NCBI GenBank assembly: GCA_964020975.1
Contig: OZ026619.1
Coordinates: forward strand, 11,062,778-11,126,777
Reading direction: 5' to 3'
Origin: Hermodice carunculata
Lineage: Eukaryota > Annelida > Polychaeta > Eunicida > Amphinomidae
DNA: 64,000 nucleotides
A program made the translations under genes and the position numbers. Below, one piece after another: positions 41,564 through 54,922 of the stretch. The stretch's first letter is position 1; the number at the start of each line of letters is the position of its first letter. A model generated the notes under the pieces. That model ran no database searches. It had not been told where the DNA came from and was given only the letters and a program-made list of their open reading frames with translations.

Positions 41564-43184
41564 GTGTGTGTCTGTGTGAGTGTAGTACGTGCATGTAAGT
41601 GTGTGTGCCTGCAGACATTTTATAACCTGCTAAGATTTTCATATTTATAATCATATGAATTTAAGTGACGGGGATTATCCTGTAATAGCTAATACTCAAC
41701 TTCCCATGATAGTTATTTATATATTTATGGATTCCCATAGCATTACTTGGAAGATCTTCTACGATACGGTCTTGATTACTTTACCTGTTGTTGCCGTCTT
41801 TGGTACTTTACTCATTTTACGTCAGAACTTTTTGCGAATGGCATAATCTTCATGTGTCTATTGCTTTGGTCTGTAGAACCAATGCCCAAACTACTTTCTA
41901 GTTTATTGTATTGCCGGGAAAGATTCAGAAGATTGCTACGTTCAAAAGTGTTTGACAAGTTGATATCTTGGTATAACAAATTTGTTCTCTAAATATAAAC
42001 TGATTATTTAGGAATTAAGTATAATAACACAAGTATTTAAAGCTACCCTTGAAGGCCTTCGTGTCATGCTTTAGCATTTATTGATACACAAACATGTACA
42101 TGCGTCTTTTTTGCTTCGTCTGCTGACAGACCCTGCTTTACTGAGGCAAAATGACCCCTCTGCACAGATTGACCAATGCTTTTCACGTGTAATGCCGGAC
42201 GTCCAATATGTTTGCTAAAACAAATCAATCCTTGTCTCGGTGGCTTCTCAGTCGGGTGGATGGTTGTTGGTTAATTGGAGTGTCAGAAAGAACCTTAACC
42301 GTTTCTTTCCCAATCACATATTACCGTTAATACGGCATTACTATGCTTCACTTATTCATAAAAAATAGATTAGATCGTAAACAGAATTGCAGGGATAAGC
42401 AAGTAATATTTGAAACATATTTTGGGTGTCCAATGGAAAATGAGAGATAATTTATTTGGATGATGCTAATTCTTCAGAAGCGGGTTTTTTACAACTTAAG
42501 CTTTGTACCAGATAAGGCTTTATGTACGGAATCATTGTATTTCAATATAAAGCAGGTGTATTATCACAAATTTTGCTGCCATACAAGACTAAACTCAATA
42601 TACTTTGTGGGCGGGAAAGCACACGGTGCATGGTCGGTTTGCTTTAGAAGCGACACAAGGTATAGGTGTCCTTTTCGAAGGGGGAAATGATCAGTATTTT
42701 GTGGGAAAATGGTATCTACAACGATTTTTTTCGGGGGGGGGGGTTAAAAGCTATGTGACATTCTTGCCTCTCTTTTTAAAATTTATATAAAATTGCAGTC
42801 TTTTGTCATTTTATCTACATAGATGGTCCAGCTATGAAAAAAATGCATACTTTTTTAATTTATTAATGTTACATGTTTGTCACATATATCTACATCTTTT
42901 GATTGCAAATGTTTAATGCTTGTAAAGGCGAAAAACCTGCATATGTTTTATTCTGTACATCCTGAAAACATACTCTTGTTATTTATATTTGAAATTAAAT
43001 TTGTGCAAATTTATTGAATGTGCTATTACTTTGACATCTATCTTGTGAGCCCCGTAGCACAAAAAATGTATTTCAGGAGTCCTTGCATTGCAGCAAAACA
43101 TCTCTTTATTTGTTCATTGTCACACATGTTTCTCAAGAAAGTCTACTGTCAATCTTCTTATCACCATGTACTGTGATCCTGTTG
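40511..43184. other. Presumed intron, (TA)n at 41470-41561
   Basis: No exon recognised. The TA array at 41470-41561 has a single phase break (ATAATATA) and ends in TGTGTGTCTG. Confidence 0.45.
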
Positions 43185-43190
43185 TGTGAC

Positions 43191-43710
43191 TTAATTCTTT
43201 CAAATATCTTGGTGTGGTTATTGAAGATTAATTAAATTGGCAATACCACTTACTCCACCTACAAAAGCATAATGCGTATTAGTACGTATTTATAAACCAT
43301 GCATTAGTGTTACTTGGATTATGCTGATACTGTTTAGGCATCCTACCATACGGGGGTGCCAAATTATTACAGCAATGGCAAAATTATGCCGTTTGTAATA
43401 TTTTTCTTAATTTTCACTTTATAAATGTCACCGGAGTTCACTTGGTCAGACAACTAAATGTCCCTGGAGTTCAATTGGTCAGACAACTCAATTGGCAGAT
43501 TTTAGAAAACCGACGCAAATTCCCCACGGCGCACTATATGTACAAGTTTGTTAACTATCTTGTACTGGATTTTTTTGTCTATTAGGTAGCTTTTGTTTCT
43601 GGTATTTCTAACCAGGCTTCGCCGCTCATAAGTTGTTATTGTTCCTCTGATGAACAAGCCAGTCTTCAAATGTCCATTTGCTTACAATCGTACTACTGAT
43701 GGGAGCAGGT
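43191..43710 (+). pseudogene. LINE C-terminal fragment
   Basis: One + frame, with stops, gives NSFKYLGVVIED and LNWQYHLLHLQK near 43200-43260, then GGAKLLQQWQNYAVCNIFL near 43355. It ends with ENRRKFPTAHYMYKFVNYLV near 43508. These are the thumb (KYLG), the LQ-x-QN-x-A block and the RR-K-Y-MYK-VN block seen at the C-terminus of many CR1/L2-like LINEs. A 33-bp tandem duplication keeps the frame, giving VTGVHLVRQLN and VPGVQLVRQLN side by side. The fragment seems to end where the inverted repeat begins. No palm or endonuclease is attached. Confidence 0.75.
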
Positions 43711-43714
43711 AGAC

Positions 43715-44711
43715 TGGGCAGACCTTGTTTGCAAGAAATTTTCCTTTGAAGATGTTACCCTTAATAGATGGAGGGCGAAACGAGCACGGGAGACGCGTTT
43801 GCGAAACAAACTAGGTCTGGGCAAGGCCGAAAGGTTCAGACCGCGGTCTGAAGAGGGCACTGTCTCTCATGATGGGAAAAATATATGCCGGTGACGTCAT
43901 CACAACCCTTTGAATAAGAGGAATCCAGAAGTTACTGCAGACCTGTTCTTGCTAGTTATGTTGCTATGCAACAGAACTATGCCCCCCCCCCCCACCATGA
44001 TGAGGGCACTTACATGTTTTGTACTGAAAGATCTGAAAACTACACTTTTTTGCTAAACAAAAGAATAATTCTGAAAATTGTAAGCAAGCTTCTATGATTT
44101 GGAAAACGTGAAGAACTTTTCGTAGGCTTTTGCTTCGTCAGATTGCTATTTTATTGCAAAACATCTTTCCCTCTGCTAAATACACCATAGTGCCCTCCTT
44201 ACTGTCACGTTCCTTGTCTCGGGATATGGGGCAGCACATGAAAACAACTACTTATGAATACCTCCTCTTCAGATGTTTTGTTTTCACCCTCACATTGGCC
44301 ATAACTGGCCGGGAGGCAAATATCACCGAGCTCTTCACTGACACTTACTACCGTTTAGTGAAACTTGAACCAGACTGACAGAAGGCGTGGTTGATGCAGT
44401 GGCATCCCGATATTGCCGATAGGAATGAGTCTAATTGGAGACAAGCAATGCTACCGTAAGGACAAAGCATCATATGGTTGATTGCACATGTACCCTGGGC
44501 ATATCATACAGATTACGCGTCCATGACGTCACCGGCATTCTTTTTTTATCCAGACAGACAGCGCCCTCTTCAGACCACGGTCTGAACCTTTCGACCTTGC
44601 CTAAACCTCGTTTGCTTCGCCAACTCGTCGCTCGTGCTCATTTCGCCCACAATTTATTAAAAACAGCATTTCCAAAGGAAAAACAAATCCCTGCAAACGA
44701 GGTCTCCCATT
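43715..44711. repeat. Large inverted repeat with ~190-bp arms
   Basis: The left arm (43715-43900) and right arm (44523-44711) are diverged reverse complements. GGTTCAGACCGCGGTCTGAA then GAGGGC on the left faces GCCCTC then TTCAGACCACGGTCTGAACC on the right. Flanking GTGACGTCAT/ATGACGTCAC and GGGCGAAACGAGC/GCTCGTGCTCATTTCGCCC match too. The spacer of about 620 bp contains a 14-bp C-tract and an 82-codon + frame (44130-44378) that I cannot identify. It may be a fold-back or long-TIR DNA element, or two oppositely inserted copies of one repeat. Confidence 0.7.
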
Positions 44712-45027
44712 CAAAGAAGCAGCAGTCCACACTAAATCAAATGTGAAGGCGACATTTTTTCTTTTAACTTTAAATTCATGCAGTTTTCTTTTAGAGGACT
44801 AGGTGATTAATTTTGAAGTTGGGCCGTGTGAAGTATACATTTTAACTTTTATGGGTTTGTCATACTTTAACCACCAGTGTGTCCTATTGCATTACTTATG
44901 ACTTTATGTATCCTAATTTTGTGTTATTATGATGTAGATCGTGAATTTTATCTTATACTTTACTCGAGCCTTTATGTACCATTAATTTTATTATGTATAT
45001 TTTGATGGGCCCGATAGACGATTCCCA

Positions 45028-45033
45028 TAATAA

Positions 45034-45123
<90 letters not shown>

Positions 45124-45175
45124 TAATCATCATCATCATCATCATAATTATTATTATTATTATTATTATTATTAA

Positions 45176-45212
<37 letters not shown>

Positions 45213-45290
45213 TTAATCATTGTTATTATTATAGTTATTATTATCATTGCTGTTATTATTGTTGTTGTTGTTGTTGTTTCCTGCGTAAGG
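45028..45290. repeat. (AAT)n then (ATT)n microsatellite
   Basis: An AAT array (45028-45124), a CAT block, then an ATT array to about 45212 and GTT units. The two halves are complementary and could fold back on each other. Confidence 0.95.
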
Positions 45291-45326
45291 TTAATGAGTA
45301 TATATTTACGAAATGGACAATTACAT

Positions 45327-45483
45327 AACATATGTTAAGCTTGCAGCACAGCGCTACTTGATACATGACATCCGATAAACTTACAGCTCAACGGCACATG
45401 GTACACGACATCTGTTAAGCTTGCAGCGTAACGGAACATGACACATGGCATATGTTGAACGTGCAGCGCAACGGCACATAACA
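45327..45483. repeat. Diverged tandem repeat, ~40-bp unit
   Basis: The phrase TGTTAAGCTTGCAGC with an ACGGCACATG-ACA end recurs four times with many changes. Confidence 0.7.
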
Positions 45484-45629
45484 GCTGATCCCAACGAATC
45501 AATGATATCTTAGACCTACGATATTTTACGAATACACAATAGTTATCGGATTTTTTGTCATTGAAGAAATCTGCTATCCTGTTTTGGATTGTTTTTATTT
45601 TTGACAGACATGGAAAATGAATGAAACTA

Positions 45630-45653
45630 CCCCCCCCCTCCCCCCTCCCCCCC
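45630..45653. repeat. C-rich tract (three C runs)
   Basis: Three C runs separated by single T bases; on the minus strand a G-rich segment that might form a quadruplex. Confidence 0.9.

Positions 45654-48461
<2,808 letters not shown>

Positions 48462-48544
<83 letters not shown>
48462..48544. repeat. (CT)n microsatellite
   Basis: Pure CT run of about 83 bp, directly upstream of an AG that could serve as a splice acceptor. Confidence 0.95.
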
Positions 48545-48546
<2 letters not shown>

Positions 48547-48556
48547 GTTTAATCAG

Positions 48557-48673
48557 ATTGATATGGCTGCCTGTTTCTGTGAGCCCTACACAGTGATGTA
48601 CAAGCCTCCATCTTTGCACAGAAATGGCGAACCGCACTCGATGTCAATAGGCAATAGATACTCATGTCAATAG
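48557..48673 (+). CDS. Candidate downstream exon of the protocadherin (uncertain)
   Basis: A long (CT)n polypyrimidine tract is followed by TTTAATCAG and an open phase-0 segment. It reads IDMAACFCEPYTVMYKPPSL, then HRNGEPHSMSIGNRYSCQ and a stop. The phase matches the donor at 31113. Base composition is less AT-rich than its surroundings. The last codons lie in a 23-bp tandem repeat whose expansion changes the frame. Against it: 17 kb from the first exon, no homology I can name, and (CT)n tracts are common here. If real, it supplies part of the cytoplasmic tail. Confidence 0.25.
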   Translation: MDMAACFCEPYTVMYKPPSLHRNGEPHSMSIGNRYSCQ

Positions 48674-48735
48674 GCAATAGATACTCATGTCAATAGGCAA
48701 TAGATACTCATGTCCATGGGCAATAGATACTCATG
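48641..48735. repeat. Tandem repeat, 23-bp unit, four copies
   Basis: ATGTCAATAGGCAATAGATA then CTC, starting at 48641, 48664, 48687 and 48710. The first three copies are identical; the fourth has TCCATGGGC. Confidence 0.95.
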
Positions 48736-48962
48736 GCGCTACCCGTGTCCACCAACATGTCTTTAATCCGCCTATTCGTGCACTATTCAGTACAATGTGG
48801 ACCTTATCTTAGTCAGAAAGGAAGCTCTTTTCTCTGTCCTCTTATCTTAATAATCAGCGTTGTCCATGCCGAGCTTGATCACCTTTAAATCATTGCAAGT
48901 CCATTTCATAGGGCCGTGTGCTTTATGGCATTCACACACACACCTGCCTCTATTGAACCAAT

Positions 48963-49050
48963 GAGGATATGGTGCAGTTGGGATATGCGTTTCCAATTTG
49001 TGGGTACGTGATTGGTGCCGAAGGTTGCTGGTTCGACACTCGGCCGTTTT
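48963..49050 (+). mobile_element. tRNA-derived SINE head, degenerate
   Basis: An A-box-like TGGTGCAGTTGG at 48970-48981 and a B-box-like GGTTCGACACT at 49030-49040 lie at a distance plausible for a tRNA-type internal RNA polymerase III promoter. The sequence between does not fold as a proper tRNA by eye, so a SINE head is likelier than a tRNA gene. The body and tail after 49050 are not recognised. Confidence 0.5.
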
Positions 49051-49729
49051 GTGGCCCCAAAACCAAGAGATCAGCGTTTTGGGGGTAGGGTTTCTGGTGT
49101 TCCTACCATTGAGAAATCAGGCTTAAGATTTTAGCTCGTTTACTCGACGTATGGTTGTACTTGTTTAGTCTAAGATCATGAAGGCAGTTACTTTGCAATT
49201 AATCCATTTCGTCTCACACAGGAATTTATTTTGTCAACAGCAAGATAATTCGGGATCTAGTGTTCATATTTATTGAAAATGGAATTACAGTTGTGCGTAC
49301 AAGTTAACACTCAAAACCTCAGAGCAAGTTTCCATATGGACCACAGATGGACCTATTTGGGATATCTATCTGTTGTACTTTTTTAACTTGCAATATTTAT
49401 GCTGCAAAATATAACAATATCCGTTACGCACAGTAAAGAGTAAGTTTAAAGATTTGATAACATTTGTTTAAGAGAATTTATAAGAAAAAGGTCTGACCTA
49501 CTTTTATTTGTTATACAAGACCTCTGGGCTTGGAACTGAGCCTCGGTTGTCCAGGACAGTTATTACACCCAGGAATATTGTTTTCCAACGAATTCTTTCT
49601 TTCTTTCTTCTTTACGACCAAATTTGTCAGAATTTTTTCTCGGACACTATTTTTCATAAAAGCCACGAAGCCACAGTGACTGACTTACCGGTGAAATTGT
49701 GCACCTGGTTAGGAATAGTAATAATGTTT
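49051..49729. other. Presumed intron, nothing recognised
   Basis: No gene or repeat that I can name, apart from the possible SINE body at its left edge. Confidence 0.4.
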
Positions 49730-50590
49730 CAAATTATGCAAATTAGGGGCAATTAAAATGTTTAAAGCTCCATATCTTCCAAACTTTTGCAGATAGACAT
49801 AAAATATCAATGTGAATATACAATTTTGTCACACCTGCCAATATAATGGACAGTAAATGACAGTTGTAGAATTTCAAATTATGCTAATTAGGGGTATTGA
49901 AAAATTTAAAAGTTGAATCTCTCCAAGATTATTTTAGATTAGAGATGCCATTTCAGCTTCAATTTATAGGTTTGTGGCAAAGCTGCATCCAACGAACCAT
50001 GATCCAAAGTTGTACGATTTTAATTTATGCAAATTCGGTGAATATGCAAAATTTAAATCCTGAATAGTTTCAAAATTATTATAGATAGAGGTGCCATTCC
50101 AACTTCAATTTAAGGGTTTGTGACATAGCCGCACCTAATGAACAATGATACTAAATTATACAATTTTAATTTATGCAAATAAGATGAATACACGAAATTT
50201 AAATCTTCAATAACTTCAAAACTATTATACCCACAGCTATCATTCCAAGTACACTTTGTACGTATGTGACATAGCCCCATCCAATAAACCATAAACCACA
50301 GTTGCAGGCATTCAATATATGCAAGTCAGGCAAATACACAAAATTTAAATGTTGAATTGCTTCAAAACTATCATAGATAGTAGTGTCATTCAAACTTCAC
50401 TTTATACGTTTTTTACATGGCCACATCCAATAACGAGGAACCAATGTTACAGCGTTTTAATTTATGCAAATAAGGCCAAAATACAAAATGTAGATTATGT
50501 TTAATTATGACAAAGTGTAGCATTTGAAACTGTTCTCGTTTTAAAGGCACCAGACAGATTTGCTGTGAAGCAAACCTTCTTTTCTAGTTT
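49730..50590 (+). mobile_element. Tandem-core repeat element, copy B
   Basis: About five diverged units of roughly 146-148 bp, each with TTTAATTTATGCAAAT, a CAAAATTTAAAT block, TTCAAAACTATTATAGATAG and a GCCATTCCAACTTCA block (unit marks near 49780, 49926, 50070, 50218 and 50366). It ends in the tail CAGATTTGCTGTGAAGCAAA then CCTTCTTTTCTAGTTTTA, as in the copy at 40085-40510. Different unit numbers in two copies with a shared tail are typical of tandem-core mobile elements. Confidence 0.6.
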
Positions 50591-51833
50591 TATTGTTATT
50601 TTCTCGTTTTCCGCGATATGTGGATCACTTTGTGATATGTATTTATAAAATATACTGACGTTGTTAGGAATATCATTCCATTTAATACCCCAGGCAGTAA
50701 ACTTGGGTGTCTTGGCTTAAGCTGAACTTGTGCCCGACCGTTTGTTCTACTACAGAAAAAAATATAGACTCGACTTTAGGAAAACGGTGTTTTGCCTCTA
50801 CAGTACACGCTGCCCATGTGTATGCTTTGAATAATCAGTTACTCAAATGCAGATAACTTGATTTAACGTCATGCATTAAACTCTTCCTCTCCGCATCCAT
50901 CTAGTCTGTACGGTTCTTAACACGTGGCTGTTTTCAGCATACAAGTACAGTGGGCTGTAAAGCATGTAACGACGAACGTTGTTAACGCATAGTGTTTTTA
51001 TTAATGCTAAATGTAAAATATGTAACTGTTACTGTGACGCAGAATTTACAGTAATTTTGCTTTTACAAATTACAAGACACCTTGCATGATTTACAACTTG
51101 ATTAAAGGTTTGTAATGTCGTCAACATCGCCAGTCTCTTTATAGTGCGGATTAAAATATGAACAAAAGAAGATAAAAATAGACAGCCCAGTGATGCATTT
51201 TGCTCCACGGCTGTGGTCTGTGTTTGCTCTTGACCACAAGCACAGGATATTCATGAAGACGTTTGTGCGTGCGATTCTCTGTAAGATGCACACAACTGTC
51301 GGACATCTATCACCTTGGCTATTTACATTGTCATGCTTCAGCCACTTGAATTTTCTCTCGCATTCCAACATCTTTATTGATTACGGCAGTCTGTACACTG
51401 AGTCATCTTTATATGTTTTAAAATTCCATATAAAGTTACTCTACACGGAAACAGTATGGTCTTCAAGATTTATGTTAAATTATGTAACAGGGGAGCGAAC
51501 ATAATATAGTTCAAAGACATTTTTTCTAAATGCTATTAACGTAGCTTACGGCTTCACCAGTGTCAGTTTCAGTGGTTTCCAAGTGATCGATGAAAAATTG
51601 CACGTCAAAACTTTTAAGGCTTTGATGTATTTAAGTATGTATAACTTGACACTGCTTGTTACCGGAGTCTGTATTACAAGGAAGCTGTAAAGTCTATAGT
51701 ACCTTGCTAGTTGAACCATTAAAATGAAAGCTGCCTCTTTGGGAATAAGAAACTATTTAGTATACACAATTGTATATGTTGCTGTTGAATGAATGACTGA
51801 ATGAATGTATAAATAAATAAATAAATAAATGAA

Positions 51834-51864
<31 letters not shown>

Positions 51865-52241
51865 AAATAAACAAACAAACAAATAAATAAATGAATAAAT
51901 AGGCAAAGCTATATCCTTGTTTTTGACATAATTTGCGGTCCGTTTTATATTTAACACTGAAAAGTAATTTAATAATGTTCATGGGTAATGAATCTTGCAT
52001 GTGTTAACGTAATCTAATGGAAGTGTGCTACGCCTAGCTCTGTAATTGGGGTGTTTCGAAATCCATTTTGAAGGGCTGCATGGTGTTGATGATAATAGAA
52101 TATAGTCAGTTTCGATCTCATTGTTAGCAGCCACATGTAGCATGAGTTATAAACATGAATCGGCAAAGCAAATGAAGTGAAAGTTGATTAGTTGATTTGT
52201 TTCACTCCAGAGTGGATGTGCGCTCTTTAGCTTAACACCAG

Positions 52242-52243
<2 letters not shown>
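50591..52243. other. Presumed intron, (AAAT)n at 51797-51903
   Basis: No exon recognised. The AAAT/AAAC tetranucleotide array lies at 51797-51903. Confidence 0.45.

Positions 52244-52334
<91 letters not shown>
52244..52334. repeat. (TG)n microsatellite
   Basis: Pure TG run of about 91 bp. Confidence 0.95.
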
Positions 52335-52335
<1 letters not shown>

Positions 52336-52425
52336 TGGACATGACCAGCTCACGGCATTGGTTTTTATTGTCCTGCCATGAGTGATTTTGTGAGATATCT
52401 GGGGAAATGCAAGTGCTGGCCTCAG

Positions 52426-52563
52426 GAATATTTTGTAATAAATACCGCCAGTCATACTCCTAGACTCATCATCAGCAGTTCCCCAGGATTCAACTCCCAG
52501 TCTGTGACAGAGGAGATATTAGCTACATCACACCTAGACTTATCAACCTGCCGGCAGCTGTAA
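52426..52563 (+). CDS. Candidate terminal exon (uncertain)
   Basis: GTGCTGGCCTCAG is an acceptor-like site followed in phase 0 by EYFVINTASHTPRLIISSSP, then GFNSQSVTEEILATSHLDLS, ending TCRQL and TAA. The phase fits the protocadherin donor at 31113. The frame is open further upstream, to an ATG at 52378. Codon composition looks coding-like and the region 52350-53080 is less AT-rich than its flanks, as a last exon plus 3' UTR would be. No domain recognised and no clear poly-A signal nearby. Confidence 0.25.
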   Translation, partial: EYFVINTASHTPRLIISSSPGFNSQSVTEEILATSHLDLSTCRQL

Positions 52564-53453
52564 TCTACTTCCCCTTTAATTAGTCTACCGCTCAGAAACA
52601 CATCAGCACTGGCAGTTTGGCTTCCAAGGTGTCCAGTGTGTGACTTCTAAGTATAAAACGGTGAATACTGCCTTTTCTGCCCCTATGTACCCGCAAGGAG
52701 TTGTCCCGTAAGCCTTGACCTGTATACTTCGGACGCAGTACAACCTTACTGAGATTTATTTTTAAATGTGCTTAGATCTCAAGACCTTTCTTTGGGAAAA
52801 ATGTCAAGGAGGGAAGAAAATCTTTGATGGTTTTGTTGGAAGTACGGATTTGGTCAACACTCGCCAATGCAATTACATGGGTTGTACATTACTCCTCGTC
52901 GGTAGAGCATGTCAGTGCTGTGTGTCATCTCAGTCAGCGGCCTGACGAGGGCCATCCCCAAAATCGATACTGACTTGGAGCACACAGCCGTAACAAGGTC
53001 TCTGTGGCATACAACTAATTTGGTAAAGTTTGTTTTACACCAGGAATCGTCTGTCAAAACTAGTCTTCAGTCGGCCTTTGCCTTGGAGCATTTGAGGTCA
53101 TTAGGAAAATGAAGATTGTACTGGGCATCTTGGTAGGGCCTTTGAGGGAAGAAACAGAGCATTTACATCATAGTCCAAAGGTATTAGGAATTAGGTTGGA
53201 CTGAAGTGAAAGATACTATCAAACTTCTTTGAAATGATTTCGTGGCACCTACTCGTCAACACGTTTGCTGCTAATGTGTTCTACAAGATTTTGTCTGCTA
53301 CAAACTGTCTCTTACAGCAATATTGTCAAAATCTCTTATTTTAGCCATTGCCTCTTTTCATGATGCTTTGAGGACTATGTCCTGTTTCATGATGCTTTGA
53401 GGACTATGTCCTGCTGGGAGTTAAGTGACGGTATGTATTATGCTGGGATTTAA

Positions 53454-53455
<2 letters not shown>
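52564..53455. other. Possible 3' UTR, then a 29-bp tandem duplication
   Basis: GC-richer sequence to about 53080 without a recognisable gene. TTTCATGATGCTTTGAGGAC occurs at 53356 and again at 53385, an exact 29-bp tandem duplication. Confidence 0.5.
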
Positions 53456-53514
<59 letters not shown>

Positions 53515-53527
53515 ATGAAAGCACTCT

Positions 53528-53601
<74 letters not shown>
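53456..53601. repeat. (CA)n and (TA)n microsatellites
   Basis: CA run 53456-53511 and TA run 53532-53600, separated by 20 bp of unique sequence. Confidence 0.95.
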
Positions 53602-53603
<2 letters not shown>

Positions 53604-54852
53604 TTGTGATTTTCCTTTACCTAAATTCGAAATATTTTGGCCTTTATACTTTAAAACTTGATTTACTTTATGGGACATTGATGTATGCTGCGGAACTGTC
53701 GTCATGGTTCTCACCGCCCATACGCGACCAGAATGGCACGCAAACCATGCACCAAGCAAGCGACCTTTCATGCCAGCGCAAGGTTTGACCTGTAGTGCGC
53801 TTGCAATACATTCACTGTTTTCTGCAAACAAGGACCGTGCCCAATTACTTATCTTGCTAAACTAAAAAGAGTCAAACATCTGACCAATTCAATTATTATT
53901 GCTACGTGATAAAACCTACTTATTTCATGTAACGCCCTTCGAAACACTTACCAACAAATAAACGTATTAAAGAATATTTGTTAAATGCAAAGAAGAGAGA
54001 AGAAAGACAGCTTTTACATCATAGTGCAAAGGGGGCAAAATGGAAGATCTGGAACTTTTTTGAGCGACATGTTGATGCATTCAGTCAAGATGAACATGTA
54101 ATACACCTGCCGCTTAAAATGTCGGTTTTATTTTCAAGAAATACCGTCAATCTATTAATTCAATACTATCATTTCAGTGTAACCACACCAGACAATCTGA
54201 AATGATACAATCTCTGAAAGTCATATACCGGAAAAAATGTTGCATTGTTATGTGTGTTTTCTGTAATTCTGTGGTGATATGTGATAATTTATGAATCATT
54301 TTTTCCATGAAATGTAATAAATTAAATATGGTGACTTGTGAAAACGGTGAAATGTAATATATACGGCAATATCAAGGCATTTCAGAATAATGAATAGTCA
54401 CTGCACCGGATTTTAATAGACCTTATCAATTTATTAAATAAATTTCCCCCTTTTTTAGTTGCAAAGGTGTACTTTGTCAGCTAAAGTGAATTACATGTTG
54501 ATTTGTCATCGATTTTGTGCACCCACCTTTACATCATGGCGTAAAATTAAGTCAGCGATGAGACGTCTGCTTGGATACAGCCCATTGGTCGAGATTAAGA
54601 AATTTATCGCTACTCAGAAATCACATTTGCGATTCAGTAGCGCTGTCGCCCTACAACCACCGTGACTTAATTCGGTTGCAACTCTAACATGAAATGGCTT
54701 GCAGATTTACTGTTTTGATCCATATGATTCTGCGCCTGAAACGAAAGGGGCTAAAATCAATTTGAGTGACTGATACGGAATTCTGACCAAGAATTGAACA
54801 ATGCACTTAAGTAAAGAATTTGGGCGTTGCTGTCTGATCAATTTTGAAATCG

Positions 54853-54856
<4 letters not shown>
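53602..54856. other. Non-coding stretch
   Basis: No gene that I can name. The + frames 53978-54205 and 54459-54665 look reasonably balanced but match nothing I know. Confidence 0.4.
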
Positions 54857-54889
<33 letters not shown>

Positions 54890-54922
54890 AAACAAACAAA
54901 CAAACAAACAAACAAACAAACA
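54857..54922 (+). repeat. Poly-A followed by (CAAA)n
   Basis: A pure A run of about 29 bases passes into CAAA units. It resembles a retroposon 3' tail on the + strand, but no recognisable body precedes it. Confidence 0.7.
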
